Source: Actinomadura graeca
GTDB lineage: Bacteria; Actinomycetota; Actinomycetes; Streptosporangiales; Streptosporangiaceae
Direction of reading: 5' to 3'
DNA length: 64,000 nucleotides
Assembly (NCBI RefSeq): GCF_019175365.1
Contig: NZ_CP059572.1
Location: 5,828,001 to 5,892,000 of the forward strand
Part shown: positions 7,837-17,006 of the stretch, piece after piece
Layout: each line of letters begins with the position of its first letter
How positions within the stretch are numbered: the first letter of the stretch is position 1
Notes under the pieces: generated by a model
What the model was told of the DNA's origin: nothing
What the model saw: the letters and a program-made list of their open reading frames with translations, nothing else
The model's database searches: none
Program-made: the position numbers and the translations under genes

Positions 7837-8744
7837 CCCGGGTGGATCTCGCCTCCGGCGGGCACCAGCGTCTGGCCGGTGTAGTAGGACGAGAGCCGGT
7901 TCGCGGCGAAGAAGACATAGGACGGCGCGATCTCGTCGGGTTCGGCGGCGCGTCCCATCGGCGCCTGCTTGCCGAAGTCCTCGACCCGCTCCGCGTCGAA
8001 GGTGGCGGGGATCAGCGGCGTCCAGACCGGGCCGGGCGCGACGCAGTTGACGCGGATGCCGCGTTCCATGAGGTTCTGGGCGAGCGAGGTGGTGAGGGCC
8101 ATCGCCGCGGCCTTGCTCGCGGAGTAGTCGATCAGGGTCTTGTTGCCGCGCAGCCCGTTGATGGAGCCGGTGATGATCACGGACGCGCCGGATCCCAGAT
8201 GGCCGAGGGCCTCCTGGACCGTCCAGAACAGCGAGTACACGTTGACCTCGAACGTCCGGCGGAGCTGGGGACCGTCGATCTCGCGGACGTCCTGCACCGG
8301 CTTCTGCGTGCCGTGGTGCAGGACGAGCACGTCCAGGCCGCCGAGGTCGCGGACGGCGTGCCGGACGATCTCGCGGCTGTGGCGCTCCTCGGCCAGGTCG
8401 CCGCCGAAGGTGACGCACCGGCGGCCCTCGGCCTCGACGAGTCCTGCGGTGTGCCGGGCGTCGTCGTCCTCCTCCAGATAGGTGATCGCGACGTCGGCGC
8501 CCTCCTTGGCGAACGCGACCGCGGTCGCGCGGCCGATCCCGGAGTCACCGCCGGTGATCAGCGCCCGCCTGCCGTCCAGCAGGCCGCTGCCGGTGTAGCC
8601 GCGCATCTCGTCGTGCGGCTCGGGTGCCATGTCCGAGGTGCGTCCCGGGTAGGACTGGCTTTGTGCTGGAGGTTCCACCATGTCCGGCGGGTGCCCGGCT
8701 GCTCGCGGGACAAACATCCCCGTATCGTGACCGGCGGGTAACAT
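7833..8744 (-). CDS. SDR-family oxidoreductase (YghA-like)
   Basis: A 303-residue protein from an ATG at 8744, chosen because GGAGG lies 4 nt upstream; later ATGs in frame lack such a site. It has the NAD(P)-binding TGGDSGIGRA motif, the active-site Ser in ITGSINGL, and YSASKAA with catalytic Tyr and Lys. The extension before the Rossmann fold (AQSQSYPGRTSDM, GYTGSGLLDGR) is that of YghA/general-stress-type SDRs. The substrate is unknown. It is coupled to topoisomerase IB downstream and divergent from another SDR. Confidence 0.88.
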   Translation of the reverse strand: MLPAGHDTGMFVPRAAGHPPDMVEPPAQSQSYPGRTSDMAPEPHDEMRGYTGSGLLDGRRALITGGDSGIGRATAVAFAKEGADVAITYLEEDDDARHTAGLVEAEGRRCVTFGGDLAEERHSREIVRHAVRDLGGLDVLVLHHGTQKPVQDVREIDGPQLRRTFEVNVYSLFWTVQEALGHLGSGASVIITGSINGLRGNKTLIDYSASKAAAMALTTSLAQNLMERGIRVNCVAPGPVWTPLIPATFDAERVEDFGKQAPMGRAAEPDEIAPSYVFFAANRLSSYYTGQTLVPAGGEIHPG

Positions 8745-8842
8745 CGTGCCTCCGTGATCGCCGGGGTGTGCGCGGAGCGCGCGATGGAGACTGAGTACCA
8801 TCATCCCGAACCACATTCGGTCCCTCACGTAAGGTGCTGCTT

Positions 8843-9616
8843 ATGGACCTGAACGGAGTTTCCGCCGTCGTATCCGGCGGCGCGAGCGGTCTCGGAGAGG
8901 CCACCGTCCGAGCGCTGGCCGCCCACGGCGCCACGGTGGTCGTCGCCGACCTGAACGAGGACAGGGGCAAGGCCCTCGCCGACGAGGTCGGCGGCATCTT
9001 CGTCAAGACCGACGTGTCGGACGAGGCGCAGGTGGGCGAGGCCGTCCGGACCGCCGCCGCCTCCGGCGCCCCGCTGCGCGTCATCGTCAACAGCGCCGGC
9101 ATCGGCTGGGCGACCCGCACCGTCAACCGCGACGGCACCCCGCACGACCTGGCCTCCTACGAGACCGTCATCCGGGTCAACCTGATCGGCACCTTCAACC
9201 TGATGCGCATCGGCGCGGCGGAGATCGCCAAGACCGAGCCCGTCGACGAGGACGGCGCGCGCGGCGTGGTGATCAACACCGCGTCCATCGCCGGCATCGA
9301 GGGACAGACCGGGCAGATCGCCTACTCCGCCTCCAAGGGCGGCATCATCGGCATGACGCTGCCCGCCGCCCGCGACCTCGCCGCGATCGGCGTCCGGGTC
9401 AACACCATCTGCCCCGGAATCATCGACACCCCCATCTACGGTGAGGGCGAGGCCGCCGAGGCGTTCAAGGCCAAGCTCGCCGCACCCGTCCCGTTCCCGA
9501 AGCGGATGGGCAAGGCGTCGGAGTTCGCGCACCTCGTCACGGCCCTCATCGAGAACGACTACATGAACGGCGAGACCATCCGCTTTGACGGCGGTATCCG
9601 CTTCCAGCCGAAGTGA
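8843..9616 (+). CDS. SDR-family 3-hydroxyacyl-CoA dehydrogenase-like protein
   Basis: A 257-residue short-chain dehydrogenase from ATG 8843, with AAGG upstream. Motifs are [12 protein letters not shown] (cofactor), VNSAGIG, NTASIAG and YSASKGG (Tyr/Lys). The pattern and length resemble type-II 3-hydroxyacyl-CoA dehydrogenases (HSD17B10-like), which oxidise 3-hydroxyacyl-CoA with NAD+. An enoyl-CoA hydratase gene follows 7 nt downstream, giving the two consecutive activities of a beta-oxidation or branched-chain acyl-CoA step. The exact substrate is open. Confidence 0.85.
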   Translation: MDLNGVSAVVSGGASGLGEATVRALAAHGATVVVADLNEDRGKALADEVGGIFVKTDVSDEAQVGEAVRTAAASGAPLRVIVNSAGIGWATRTVNRDGTPHDLASYETVIRVNLIGTFNLMRIGAAEIAKTEPVDEDGARGVVINTASIAGIEGQTGQIAYSASKGGIIGMTLPAARDLAAIGVRVNTICPGIIDTPIYGEGEAAEAFKAKLAAPVPFPKRMGKASEFAHLVTALIENDYMNGETIRFDGGIRFQPK

Positions 9617-9623
9617 GGCACGA

Positions 9624-10388
9624 ATGAGCGACGATGTTCTCACCGAGGAGGACGGCGCCGTCCTCGTCATCACGATCAACCGCCCGAAGTCCCGCAACGC
9701 CATCAACGGCGCGGTCGCCCAGGGGATCGCGGCCGCGCTGGACGAGCTGGACGCCCGCAGGGACCTCTCGATCGGCGTCCTCACCGGCGCGGGCGGCACG
9801 TTCTGCGCGGGCATGGACCTCAAGGGCTTCCTGACCGGCGACAACCCCGTCGTCGACGGCCGCGGGTTCGCGGGGATCGTGGAGCGACCGTCCGAGAAGC
9901 CGCTGATCGCCGCGGTGGAGGGCTACGCCCTGGCGGGCGGCTGCGAGGTCGCGCTGTCCTGCGACATGGTCGTCGCCTCGCGGGACGCGCAGTTCGGGCT
10001 GCCCGAGCCGACGCGCGGCCTCGTCGCCGCGGGCGGCGGCCTGCTCCGGCTGCCGCGGCGCATCCCGTTCCACATCGCGATGGAGATCGCCCTCACCGGT
10101 GACAGATATCCGGCGGAGCGGATGGCCGAGCTCGGGTTCGTCAACCGGCTGACCGACGCGGGCGGTGCCCTCGCCGCCGCGAAGGAGCTGGCCCTCCGGG
10201 TCGCCGAGAACGCCCCGCTGGCGCTCGCCGCCACCAAGAAGATCATCGTCGAGTCCGCCGACTGGACGCCCGAGGAGGCGTGGCGGAGGCAGGGCGAGAT
10301 CACCCTGCCCGTCTTCACCTCCAAGGACGCCCAGGAGGGCTCGGCCGCCTTCGCCGAGAAGCGCAAGCCGAACTGGACGGGCGAATAG
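9624..10388 (+). CDS. Enoyl-CoA hydratase/isomerase (crotonase) family protein
   Basis: A 254-residue crotonase-fold protein starting at ATG 9624, with GAGGCACGA before it. Oxyanion-hole segments are present (AGGTFCAGMDLKGF and AVEGYALAGGCEVAL), as is the acidic residue of LPEPTRG. It is expected to hydrate or isomerise 2-enoyl-CoA in the cytoplasm. It sits 7 nt after an SDR-type 3-hydroxyacyl-CoA dehydrogenase, so the pair probably forms one catabolic operon closed by a strong hairpin. Confidence 0.92.
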   Translation: MSDDVLTEEDGAVLVITINRPKSRNAINGAVAQGIAAALDELDARRDLSIGVLTGAGGTFCAGMDLKGFLTGDNPVVDGRGFAGIVERPSEKPLIAAVEGYALAGGCEVALSCDMVVASRDAQFGLPEPTRGLVAAGGGLLRLPRRIPFHIAMEIALTGDRYPAERMAELGFVNRLTDAGGALAAAKELALRVAENAPLALAATKKIIVESADWTPEEAWRRQGEITLPVFTSKDAQEGSAAFAEKRKPNWTGE

Positions 10389-10402
10389 CCGGCCCCTGCA
10401 CC

Positions 10403-10438
10403 AGGACGCCCGGGACCCACGCGGGTCCCGGGCGTCCT
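10403..10438 (+). terminator. 16-bp perfect-stem terminator
   Basis: Bases 10403-10418 pair exactly with 10423-10438 around an ACGC tetraloop, 14 nt after the stop of the enoyl-CoA hydratase gene. Confidence 0.85.
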
Positions 10439-10684
10439 CGCGTCTGCGGGCCGTGTCCGCCGGAACGGAGCCCGCCGTCCGCCACGTCCGGGCAGGCGTG
10501 TTCCCGCTTGACGGGTTCTTGCGGCTGTTGCCGCGAGGGTGGTCCGGACATGGGGGAGATATGGGCAGGACGCGTGCTTGGGCCGCGGGGGCGCGGGGAT
10601 GGGCCGCCTAGTGACCGCCGCGGTGCCGGCTCGTCCGGCCAGCGGTGGTCCTTTCCATGTCAGGCGAGAACGGGGGAACGGAAA

Positions 10685-12043
10685 GTGACGCTGGTCGAAG
10701 AAAGGCAGACCAAATCCACCGGCCGGGCGAAGCCGGCCCGGCAGTCCAAAGGAACGCGGCAGGCCAAGGCCACACGGCAGGCCAGGGGGAGCGGGCAGGC
10801 CGGGACCGCCAAGCGGGCCCAGGCGGACAAGGGCCTTCCGGACGTCGAGTACTCCAAGACCATCGATGAGTTCATCAAGAAGATCCAGACCTGGTACAAG
10901 GACGATCACGAAGGCTTCCGGACGCTGTTCGACGCGGCGATCAAACACGTCGTCCCGCCTCCCAAGGGAACTCCGGCGAACGTCTACTACAACTGGGAGA
11001 ATCGCAAGATCAAGGACCTGTGCGACTTCTTCAAGGCGTGGTACAAGTGGCAGCCCGACGTCAACAGCGGGCTGGACTACATCGAGAAGTTCAGCTGGAT
11101 CAACTACGAGAACGACTACGGCATGGTCTTCGTGACCTGCGGCCCGGGGCTCAAGATGACCGCGGACTTCACGAACCTCCAGGGCCTGCAGATGGACGCG
11201 CCGGATTCGAAGAAGCTCGTCGAGAAGTGGGTCAAGCAGCTCGGGCCGAAGCGGATGAGCGACTACGAGCGCCCCGCGGGGGGTTGGAAGAACTTCAACC
11301 ACTTCTTCATCAAGGAGCTCAAGCCGGGCAAGCGGCCGATCGACGCGAAGGACGACGATAGCGTGGTGGTCGCGCCGACCGACTGCGTCATCAACATGAT
11401 CGTCGACGATCTGACCGAGACGACGCCGATCCCGGTCAAGACGGTGACGATGAACGTCAAGCAGCTCCTCGACGGCTCCAGGCACCACAAGAGGTTCGTC
11501 GGCGGCACCGCGGTCTCCTGCATCCTGATGCCGGACACCTACCACTGGTACCACGCCCCGGTAGGGGGCGAGGTGGTGGAGGCCCGCGACGACATCGGCG
11601 GCGTCTACTACGGGATGCGCAACTTCCCCGAACTGCTCAACAAGGGGAACGTCGGCTACGGGTACGACTACCAGATGTTCGGCAACTTCCGCCGGGGCTA
11701 CGTCATCATCAAGACGAAGTACCTGGACAGGAACGGGAAGCCGACCGAGGACGGCTATGTGGGCCTGGTGCCCGTGGGCCTCAACTCGATCGCCTCCGTC
11801 ACGTTCCTTCCCAAGTTCAAGATGCTCACCCCGTCGGTCCCGATCGAGAAGGGGGAGAAGATCGGGAACATCCAGTACGGCGGGTCGCTGAACATCCTTC
11901 TCTTCGAGAAGGACCGGTTCCCCGCCCTTCAGCTTCTCCAAGGGCAGCGCATCGGGATCCTGGAGCAGCCGGCGCGCACGGCCGGGCTGTTCACGGGGCC
12001 CTACCACACCTCGTCCCAGCACCTTCGCCCCGTGGCTCCCTGA
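10685..12043 (+). CDS. Phosphatidylserine decarboxylase-like pyruvoyl enzyme
   Basis: A 452-residue protein from GTG 10685. Residues ~5-50 are a Lys/Arg/Gln/Ala-rich low-complexity tail with repeats like RQAK. The rest includes an alpha-helical N-terminal region (KIKDLCDFFKAWYKWQPDVN) and a PSD catalytic domain. The Asp-His-Ser residues used for self-cleavage can be seen: APTDCVI (Asp233), YHWYHAPVGG (His287/His290) and YGGSLN (Ser401). In this family, cleavage before that Ser yields a pyruvoyl small subunit. There is no membrane segment or signal peptide, unlike true PSDs. The architecture resembles fungal/plant-type PSD-like proteins, a group that includes amino-acid decarboxylases such as PsiD. 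Substrate unknown. The S10 gene begins 2 nt after the stop. Confidence 0.8.
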   Translation: MTLVEERQTKSTGRAKPARQSKGTRQAKATRQARGSGQAGTAKRAQADKGLPDVEYSKTIDEFIKKIQTWYKDDHEGFRTLFDAAIKHVVPPPKGTPANVYYNWENRKIKDLCDFFKAWYKWQPDVNSGLDYIEKFSWINYENDYGMVFVTCGPGLKMTADFTNLQGLQMDAPDSKKLVEKWVKQLGPKRMSDYERPAGGWKNFNHFFIKELKPGKRPIDAKDDDSVVVAPTDCVINMIVDDLTETTPIPVKTVTMNVKQLLDGSRHHKRFVGGTAVSCILMPDTYHWYHAPVGGEVVEARDDIGGVYYGMRNFPELLNKGNVGYGYDYQMFGNFRRGYVIIKTKYLDRNGKPTEDGYVGLVPVGLNSIASVTFLPKFKMLTPSVPIEKGEKIGNIQYGGSLNILLFEKDRFPALQLLQGQRIGILEQPARTAGLFTGPYHTSSQHLRPVAP

Positions 12044-12045
12044 TC

Positions 12046-13518
12046 ATGGCGGCCACCGGAAAGGCGCAGAACGCGCCCGCCGCCATCGTGGACTCGATCC
12101 CGGCGAACATCTTCAACACGCTCCGCATCGACCTCTACACCAAGGACACCAAGAAGGCCCGCTCCTACGCGGGCTACGCGCACGTCGACAGCAAGACCTC
12201 GAAGGGCAAGAAGAACCACCTGTTCTACTGGCTCTTCGAAAGCCAGACGTGCAGCCCGAACGTCGCGGTCCACGACCAGCAGGACGAGATCAGCAAGACA
12301 CCCCTGCTGATCTGGCTGAACGGCGGACCCGGCGCGTCCTCGCTGGCGGGTCTCTTCCTGGAGCACGGGCCGCTGAGCATCGCCGCCGACGGCGCCGGGA
12401 CGATCTCGGTGTCCCCGAACAGCTGGAACGAGGAGGCGCACGTCGTCTACTGGGACCAGCCCATCGGCAGCGGATACAGCTATTCCGACGCCGGGGAATA
12501 CGTCAAGGACGAGGAAGCCCTCAGCGAGATGTTCTGGGAGGCCCTGCAGCAGTTCTACGGGGCGCACCCGGAATACGCGAAGTGCCCGCTGTACATCAGC
12601 GGTCAGAGCTATGCCGGGAAGTACGTGCCGGCGATCGCGCTCAAGATCCATCAGAAGAACGGGGAGAAGGCGGGACGGCGCATCGAGCTCAAGGGGATCG
12701 CGGTCGGCAACGGCTGGATCAAGCCCGAGCTGTCGCTGCGCGTCATGATCGACTTCTGCTACGCGACCGGCTTCCTCGGGATCAACCAGACGAAGCCCCT
12801 CAACGACTGCCTCACCAAGATCGAGGAGGCGATCAAGGCGGGCAAGATGAAGGAGGCGAGCAAACTCGGTGACGAGCTGGTCGCCAAGATCTTGAAGCTC
12901 GGGGGGAACTTCGACGTCTACGACGTGCGGCGCTGGGACGGTCTGCCGTTCGGGGCCATGCGCGCCTACCTCAACAACAAGGACGTCAAGAAGGCGCTGC
13001 ACGTCCCCGCCGACGTCACCTGGCAGTTCGCCGACAACGAGGGCCCGGTGGCCGAGAACCTGGCCGAGGACATCATGGCGGACTGCTCCGAGCAGTACGC
13101 CGAACTCCTTGAGGAGGGTTACAAGACCCTGCTCTACACGGGGAACTTCGACACCGCCTGCGGGTATCTGGCCACGGAGGAAATGCTGGCGGATCTCGAG
13201 AAATGGAGCGACCCGCACGAGAATGAGGCGTGGCTCAACGCCCCGAGGCTCGTCTGGACGCAGGCGCAGGGAGACCCGAAGGGGTTCGTCCGCAGGCACA
13301 AGAACCTGACGCAGGTGGCCCTGCCCGACGCCGGGCACGTGGTCCCGGCGTACCAGCCGCGGATCGCCCGGGAGATGATCTACAACTGGGTCTTCGGCCG
13401 TCCTTTCGTCGGCTACGACCCGCAGCAGCAGCTCAAGCAGCCCAACGGCAACTCCGGCTCGCGGAAGGGGGAGGCCCGCCCGGTGAAGGCCGGCCCCTGG
13501 CGGCACGGCGCCGTCTGA
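12046..13518 (+). CDS. S10-family serine carboxypeptidase-like protein
   Basis: A 490-residue protein with the S10 motifs in order: LIWLNGGPGASSL, ISGQSYAGKYVP (Ser188), TGNFDTACGYLATEE (Asp369) and LPDAGHVVPAYQP (His431). S10 enzymes remove C-terminal residues or act as acyltransferases. Two features are odd. There is no signal peptide, whereas eukaryotic members are vacuolar or secreted. The usual Glu before the nucleophile (GESYAG) is Gln here, removing one partner of the carboxylate pair that gives acidic-pH specificity. The gene starts 2 nt after the PSD-like gene, with no room for its own promoter. It ends with a basic, disordered tail and a hairpin. Confidence 0.9.
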   Translation: MAATGKAQNAPAAIVDSIPANIFNTLRIDLYTKDTKKARSYAGYAHVDSKTSKGKKNHLFYWLFESQTCSPNVAVHDQQDEISKTPLLIWLNGGPGASSLAGLFLEHGPLSIAADGAGTISVSPNSWNEEAHVVYWDQPIGSGYSYSDAGEYVKDEEALSEMFWEALQQFYGAHPEYAKCPLYISGQSYAGKYVPAIALKIHQKNGEKAGRRIELKGIAVGNGWIKPELSLRVMIDFCYATGFLGINQTKPLNDCLTKIEEAIKAGKMKEASKLGDELVAKILKLGGNFDVYDVRRWDGLPFGAMRAYLNNKDVKKALHVPADVTWQFADNEGPVAENLAEDIMADCSEQYAELLEEGYKTLLYTGNFDTACGYLATEEMLADLEKWSDPHENEAWLNAPRLVWTQAQGDPKGFVRRHKNLTQVALPDAGHVVPAYQPRIAREMIYNWVFGRPFVGYDPQQQLKQPNGNSGSRKGEARPVKAGPWRHGAV

Positions 13519-13547
13519 GGCGCCCGCGGCCGAGTCGGCCGACGGCC

Positions 13548-13579
13548 CCGCCCGCCGCCACCGGGACATCGGCGGGCGG
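13548..13579 (+). terminator. GC-rich hairpin after the S10 gene
   Basis: CCGCCCGCCG (13548-13557) pairs with CGGCGGGCGG (13570-13579). It follows the S10 stop by about 30 nt and probably ends the PSD-like/S10 transcript. Confidence 0.6.
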
Positions 13580-13818
13580 GCGCCGGCGGGGCGGGCCTCC
13601 GGTTTCGTGACGGTGCGAGTACCCGCAGTTTGTGACGAAGTCGGCGCACATGATTCGGGAATGGTCACACGATGACGCGTCGACGCAGGTCAGGGGTTTG
13701 TCCCCCAAGACGGTCTCCTTCATCGCGTATTTCGGATGATGACCTCCGGGCATTGTGAACGGTCCTGCCGGTGGTTATTGTCGAAGCGGCGTCCGATTCC
13801 TCCGGAAGGGAGCGAGTT

Positions 13819-16665
13819 ATGGACGTCGGTGCGGCGCCGTCGGTAGCCCTGAAGGGGACGCCGCCCTCGTTGGTGGGGCGCTCCGCGCCGGTCGCGTCCG
13901 TGGAGACCTGTATCGCCGCGAACGGCAGTGCCATCCTGACGGGTCCGAGTGGCATCGGTAAGACCGCGCTGCTCGAAGCCGTCGGGACCGCGGCCGCCGC
14001 GCGCGGTGAGCTCGTGCTGCGGGTCGCCGGGACGGAGACCGAACGGTGGGTGCCCTGCTCGGGCCTCGCCGAGCTGCTCGACCAGCTTCCCGGAACACTC
14101 ACCGCGCAGTTGCCGCGGGAGGAGCTGTCCGGCCTGCCCGCGCCGCATCCGGCGCCTTCCGGCGAGCGGCCGCCCGACCGGTCGCCCCTGGACCACGCCG
14201 CGTGCCGCCTGGCGTTCCGCGGGCTGCTCGCCCGGTGCGCCGAGGAACGCCCGGTGCTGCTGCTCATCGACGACGCGCACTGGCTGGACACCGAGTCGGT
14301 CCACGCCATCCGCTACGCGCTCCGGCGGCTCGCCGCCCGGGGCGTGCGCGCCGTCGTCGCCGGGGGGTGGCCGGACGGCCTCGCCGCGGGCGACGGGAAC
14401 GGCGCGCCCTGGACGCCCGTCCCCGACGCCCTCCACCTTCCCGTCCCGCCCCTGGGGCCGGACGAGCTGGCGGAGATGTTCGACAGCTACGGGCTGCCCG
14501 TCCGCGTGGTGAACACCCTGCACTCCGACTCCGGCGGCAACCCCTACCTCGCGCTCGCGCTGGCCGGGGCGTTCACCGACCGCATCCCGAGGCACTGCCG
14601 GCCCGCGCCGGTGCCGCAGCGGGTGCACGCCGTGATCGTGGAGCGGCTGGCGCGGCTGCCGGAGCAGGCGCGCGAGACGCTGCTGATGGCGGCGCTGGCG
14701 ATCCGCCCGACGGCCGACCTGCTGCGCCGCGCGGGACGCACCGAGGCCGCGCGGGAGATCGGGCAGGCCGCCGACCTGGGGCTGCTGATCACCGAGGGCG
14801 GCGGTGTGCGGTTCACACCGCCCGCCGTCGGCACCGTGCTCGCCGAGGCCGCCGGAGCCGAGCATCTGGCGCGCGCCCACCGGGCGCTGGCCACCGTGGT
14901 GCCGGACGCGGCGGGACGGGCCAGGCACCGCGCGCTCGCCGACTCGGGCCCGAACGCCGAGCTGGCGCACTCGCTGGTCACCGCGGCGGAGCAGGCCGTC
15001 CGGCAGGGCTCGCACCGGATGGCCGCCGAGCTGTACCTGCTCGCCGCGGACCGTTCCCCCGCCGAGCCCGCCGCCGAGCGGCTGGAGTGGCTGGTCGCCG
15101 CGGCCGAGACGGGCGCGAACGGCGGGCAGCCCGACCTGGTGCACCGCGCCGCCGAGGCCGTCCTCGCCTCGGACGCCACCCGCGCGCAGCGGGTGCGGGT
15201 CAGGCTCGCCGTCCTGGACCTGTCGGGCCAGGGCCTCGCCGAGATGGGCGAGGTGTTCGCCGCGGCCCTGGTGGACGCGGACGGCGACCCGGCGCTGCTC
15301 GGCCCGCTGCGGCTGCGGATGGCGCTCGGCGCGCTGCTGAACGGCGCGCCCGAGCGCGCGGAGCACGAGGCGAACGGCGCGCTCGCGCACGCGCGGGAGG
15401 CCGGCGACACGGCGGTGGAGGCCAAGGCCCTGACCGTCCGCGCGAACATCGCGCTGATCGAGGGACGCGACGACTACGGCACCGACCTCCGGCGTGCCCG
15501 GCGCCTGCCGGAACCTCCGCTGGACGGCCAGATCCACACCACGCCCCGGTACCTCGCCGCCTACTGCGCCATCTTCGAGGACCGGCTGACCGAGGCCCGC
15601 GAGGAGCTGTTGCGGCTGCTGGCGCTGGTGGAGCGCGGGTCCGGTGAGGAGGTCGTGCACGTCCTGCGGAACCTGTCGGAGGTGTCCGCCCGGACGGGCC
15701 GGTGCCGCGAGGCGCTCGACTTCGCGGACCGTGCCATGCGCATCACCGAGGAGGCCGCGCTCAGCCCCGGGCCCGCCTGGTACCACGGCGCGCTGGCGGA
15801 GCTGTCCGGCGGGAGCGTCCGCCGCGCCATCGCGCTCGCCGAGCGGGGGCTGCGGGCGTCCGAGCAGGAGAACGACCTCATCTTCCAGAGCCGCCTGCTG
15901 CACGTGCTGGGCATCGCGCGGATGCGCGGCGGCGACGTCCGCGCGGGCGTCGACACGCTGTGGCGCATCGAGGGCGTGGGGGAGGGGCATGGGCTGCGCT
16001 CCCCGATGGTCCTGCGGTGGCGCGGCGACCTCGCCCACGGCCTGGCGATGCTCGGCGACACCGGTCTCGCCGAGGAGGTGATCCGCGGGACCCGCGCCGC
16101 GGTCGGCGACCGCGTCCGCGGCGTCGGCGTCACCGGGCGGCTGGACCGTGCGGAGGCCGCCGTCCTCGCGGCGCGCGGCGAGCACGACGCGGCGGTGGCG
16201 CTCCTGCGGCAGGCGGCGATGCTGTTCGGACGGCTCGGCCAGCCCCTCGAGGTCGGGCACTGCCTCCTCGAACAGGCCCGGATCGAGCGGCGGCGCCGGC
16301 GCGGCGGGCCCGCCCGGAAGGCGGCGGCGGAGGCCCTGGAGATCTTCCTGCGCTGCGGCGCCCGCCCTTGGGTCGAGCACGCGCGGCACCGGCTCGCACG
16401 CCTGGACATGGGCCTGCAGGACGGTCCCGCGCCGCTCGGCGCCGCCGCCCACGCGACGCTGACGGAGGGCGAGCAGCGGATCGCCGTCCTCGTCGGGCAG
16501 GGCGCCACGAACCAGCAGGTGGCGAACCGGTTGTTCCTCAGCGTGAAGACCGTCGAGGCGTCCCTCACCCGCATCTACCGCAAGCTGGGCATCCGCTCTC
16601 GCGTGCAGCTCGGCTCGCTGCTGCACGGCGGCCTGGACGGACCGGGGGCCTCCCTGCCCTCCTGA
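13819..16665 (+). CDS. LuxR-family LAL-type ATPase transcriptional regulator
   Basis: A 948-residue protein, the usual size of LAL regulators. The start at ATG 13819 is set by GGAAGGGAG upstream. Residues ~41-51 hold Walker A (GPSGIGKTALL, Lys48), followed by VLLLIDDAHWLD as Walker B. A long helical TPR-like region fills the middle. The C-terminal ~60 residues (LTEGEQRIAVLVGQGATNQQ, KTVEASLTRIYRKLGIRSR) are a LuxR/GerE helix-turn-helix. It is a soluble, ATP-dependent activator. It lies between the PSD-like/S10 operon and the M4 protease gene, all on the same strand, and could regulate either; no operator was identified. Confidence 0.93.
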   Translation: MDVGAAPSVALKGTPPSLVGRSAPVASVETCIAANGSAILTGPSGIGKTALLEAVGTAAAARGELVLRVAGTETERWVPCSGLAELLDQLPGTLTAQLPREELSGLPAPHPAPSGERPPDRSPLDHAACRLAFRGLLARCAEERPVLLLIDDAHWLDTESVHAIRYALRRLAARGVRAVVAGGWPDGLAAGDGNGAPWTPVPDALHLPVPPLGPDELAEMFDSYGLPVRVVNTLHSDSGGNPYLALALAGAFTDRIPRHCRPAPVPQRVHAVIVERLARLPEQARETLLMAALAIRPTADLLRRAGRTEAAREIGQAADLGLLITEGGGVRFTPPAVGTVLAEAAGAEHLARAHRALATVVPDAAGRARHRALADSGPNAELAHSLVTAAEQAVRQGSHRMAAELYLLAADRSPAEPAAERLEWLVAAAETGANGGQPDLVHRAAEAVLASDATRAQRVRVRLAVLDLSGQGLAEMGEVFAAALVDADGDPALLGPLRLRMALGALLNGAPERAEHEANGALAHAREAGDTAVEAKALTVRANIALIEGRDDYGTDLRRARRLPEPPLDGQIHTTPRYLAAYCAIFEDRLTEAREELLRLLALVERGSGEEVVHVLRNLSEVSARTGRCREALDFADRAMRITEEAALSPGPAWYHGALAELSGGSVRRAIALAERGLRASEQENDLIFQSRLLHVLGIARMRGGDVRAGVDTLWRIEGVGEGHGLRSPMVLRWRGDLAHGLAMLGDTGLAEEVIRGTRAAVGDRVRGVGVTGRLDRAEAAVLAARGEHDAAVALLRQAAMLFGRLGQPLEVGHCLLEQARIERRRRRGGPARKAAAEALEIFLRCGARPWVEHARHRLARLDMGLQDGPAPLGAAAHATLTEGEQRIAVLVGQGATNQQVANRLFLSVKTVEASLTRIYRKLGIRSRVQLGSLLHGGLDGPGASLPS

Positions 16666-17006
16666 CCGCCGCGACCACGCCCGGCCGCTGTGCCGCAAGG
16701 GCCGGAAGGACCGCTCCCGCCGGTGTCCCAGAGTCGCTCCCGCCGGACATCCGCGCCCGGGGTCCCGATCACCCTGGGGCACCCTCGTCCACCCCTATGC
16801 GGTGTAGGGATTCCCCTTGCGGCGGAACCGGTGTCCCTACGGATGCGTCCGGCCGCGGGCCAACCGGTGACATGCGTGCGAACCACGTGCGATCGTTTCT
16901 CAGTCAACGACCCCTCCGACACTCCAGAGTTCCGGGGCGCCACCGCGCCGTTGGAGCGCTCCCCATCGGCCGTCCCCCCGAGGCGGCCGTCAGACAAGGA
17001 GTCCGC
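16666..17006 (+). promoter_or_regulatory. Leader/promoter region of the M4 protease gene
   Basis: No gene is visible in these 341 bp. A 7-bp inverted repeat (GTAGGGA at 16804-16810, TCCCTAC at 16834-16840) with 23 bp between arms lies about 170 bp before the protease start and could be an operator or transcript hairpin. Confidence 0.35.

Noticed and set aside
13720..16782. Very long open frame opposite the LAL regulator gene
   Set aside because: GC-rich third positions keep the complementary frame free of stops; the product is low-complexity Arg/Gly/Ala/Pro sequence with no domain, and the plus-strand protein has clear motifs.
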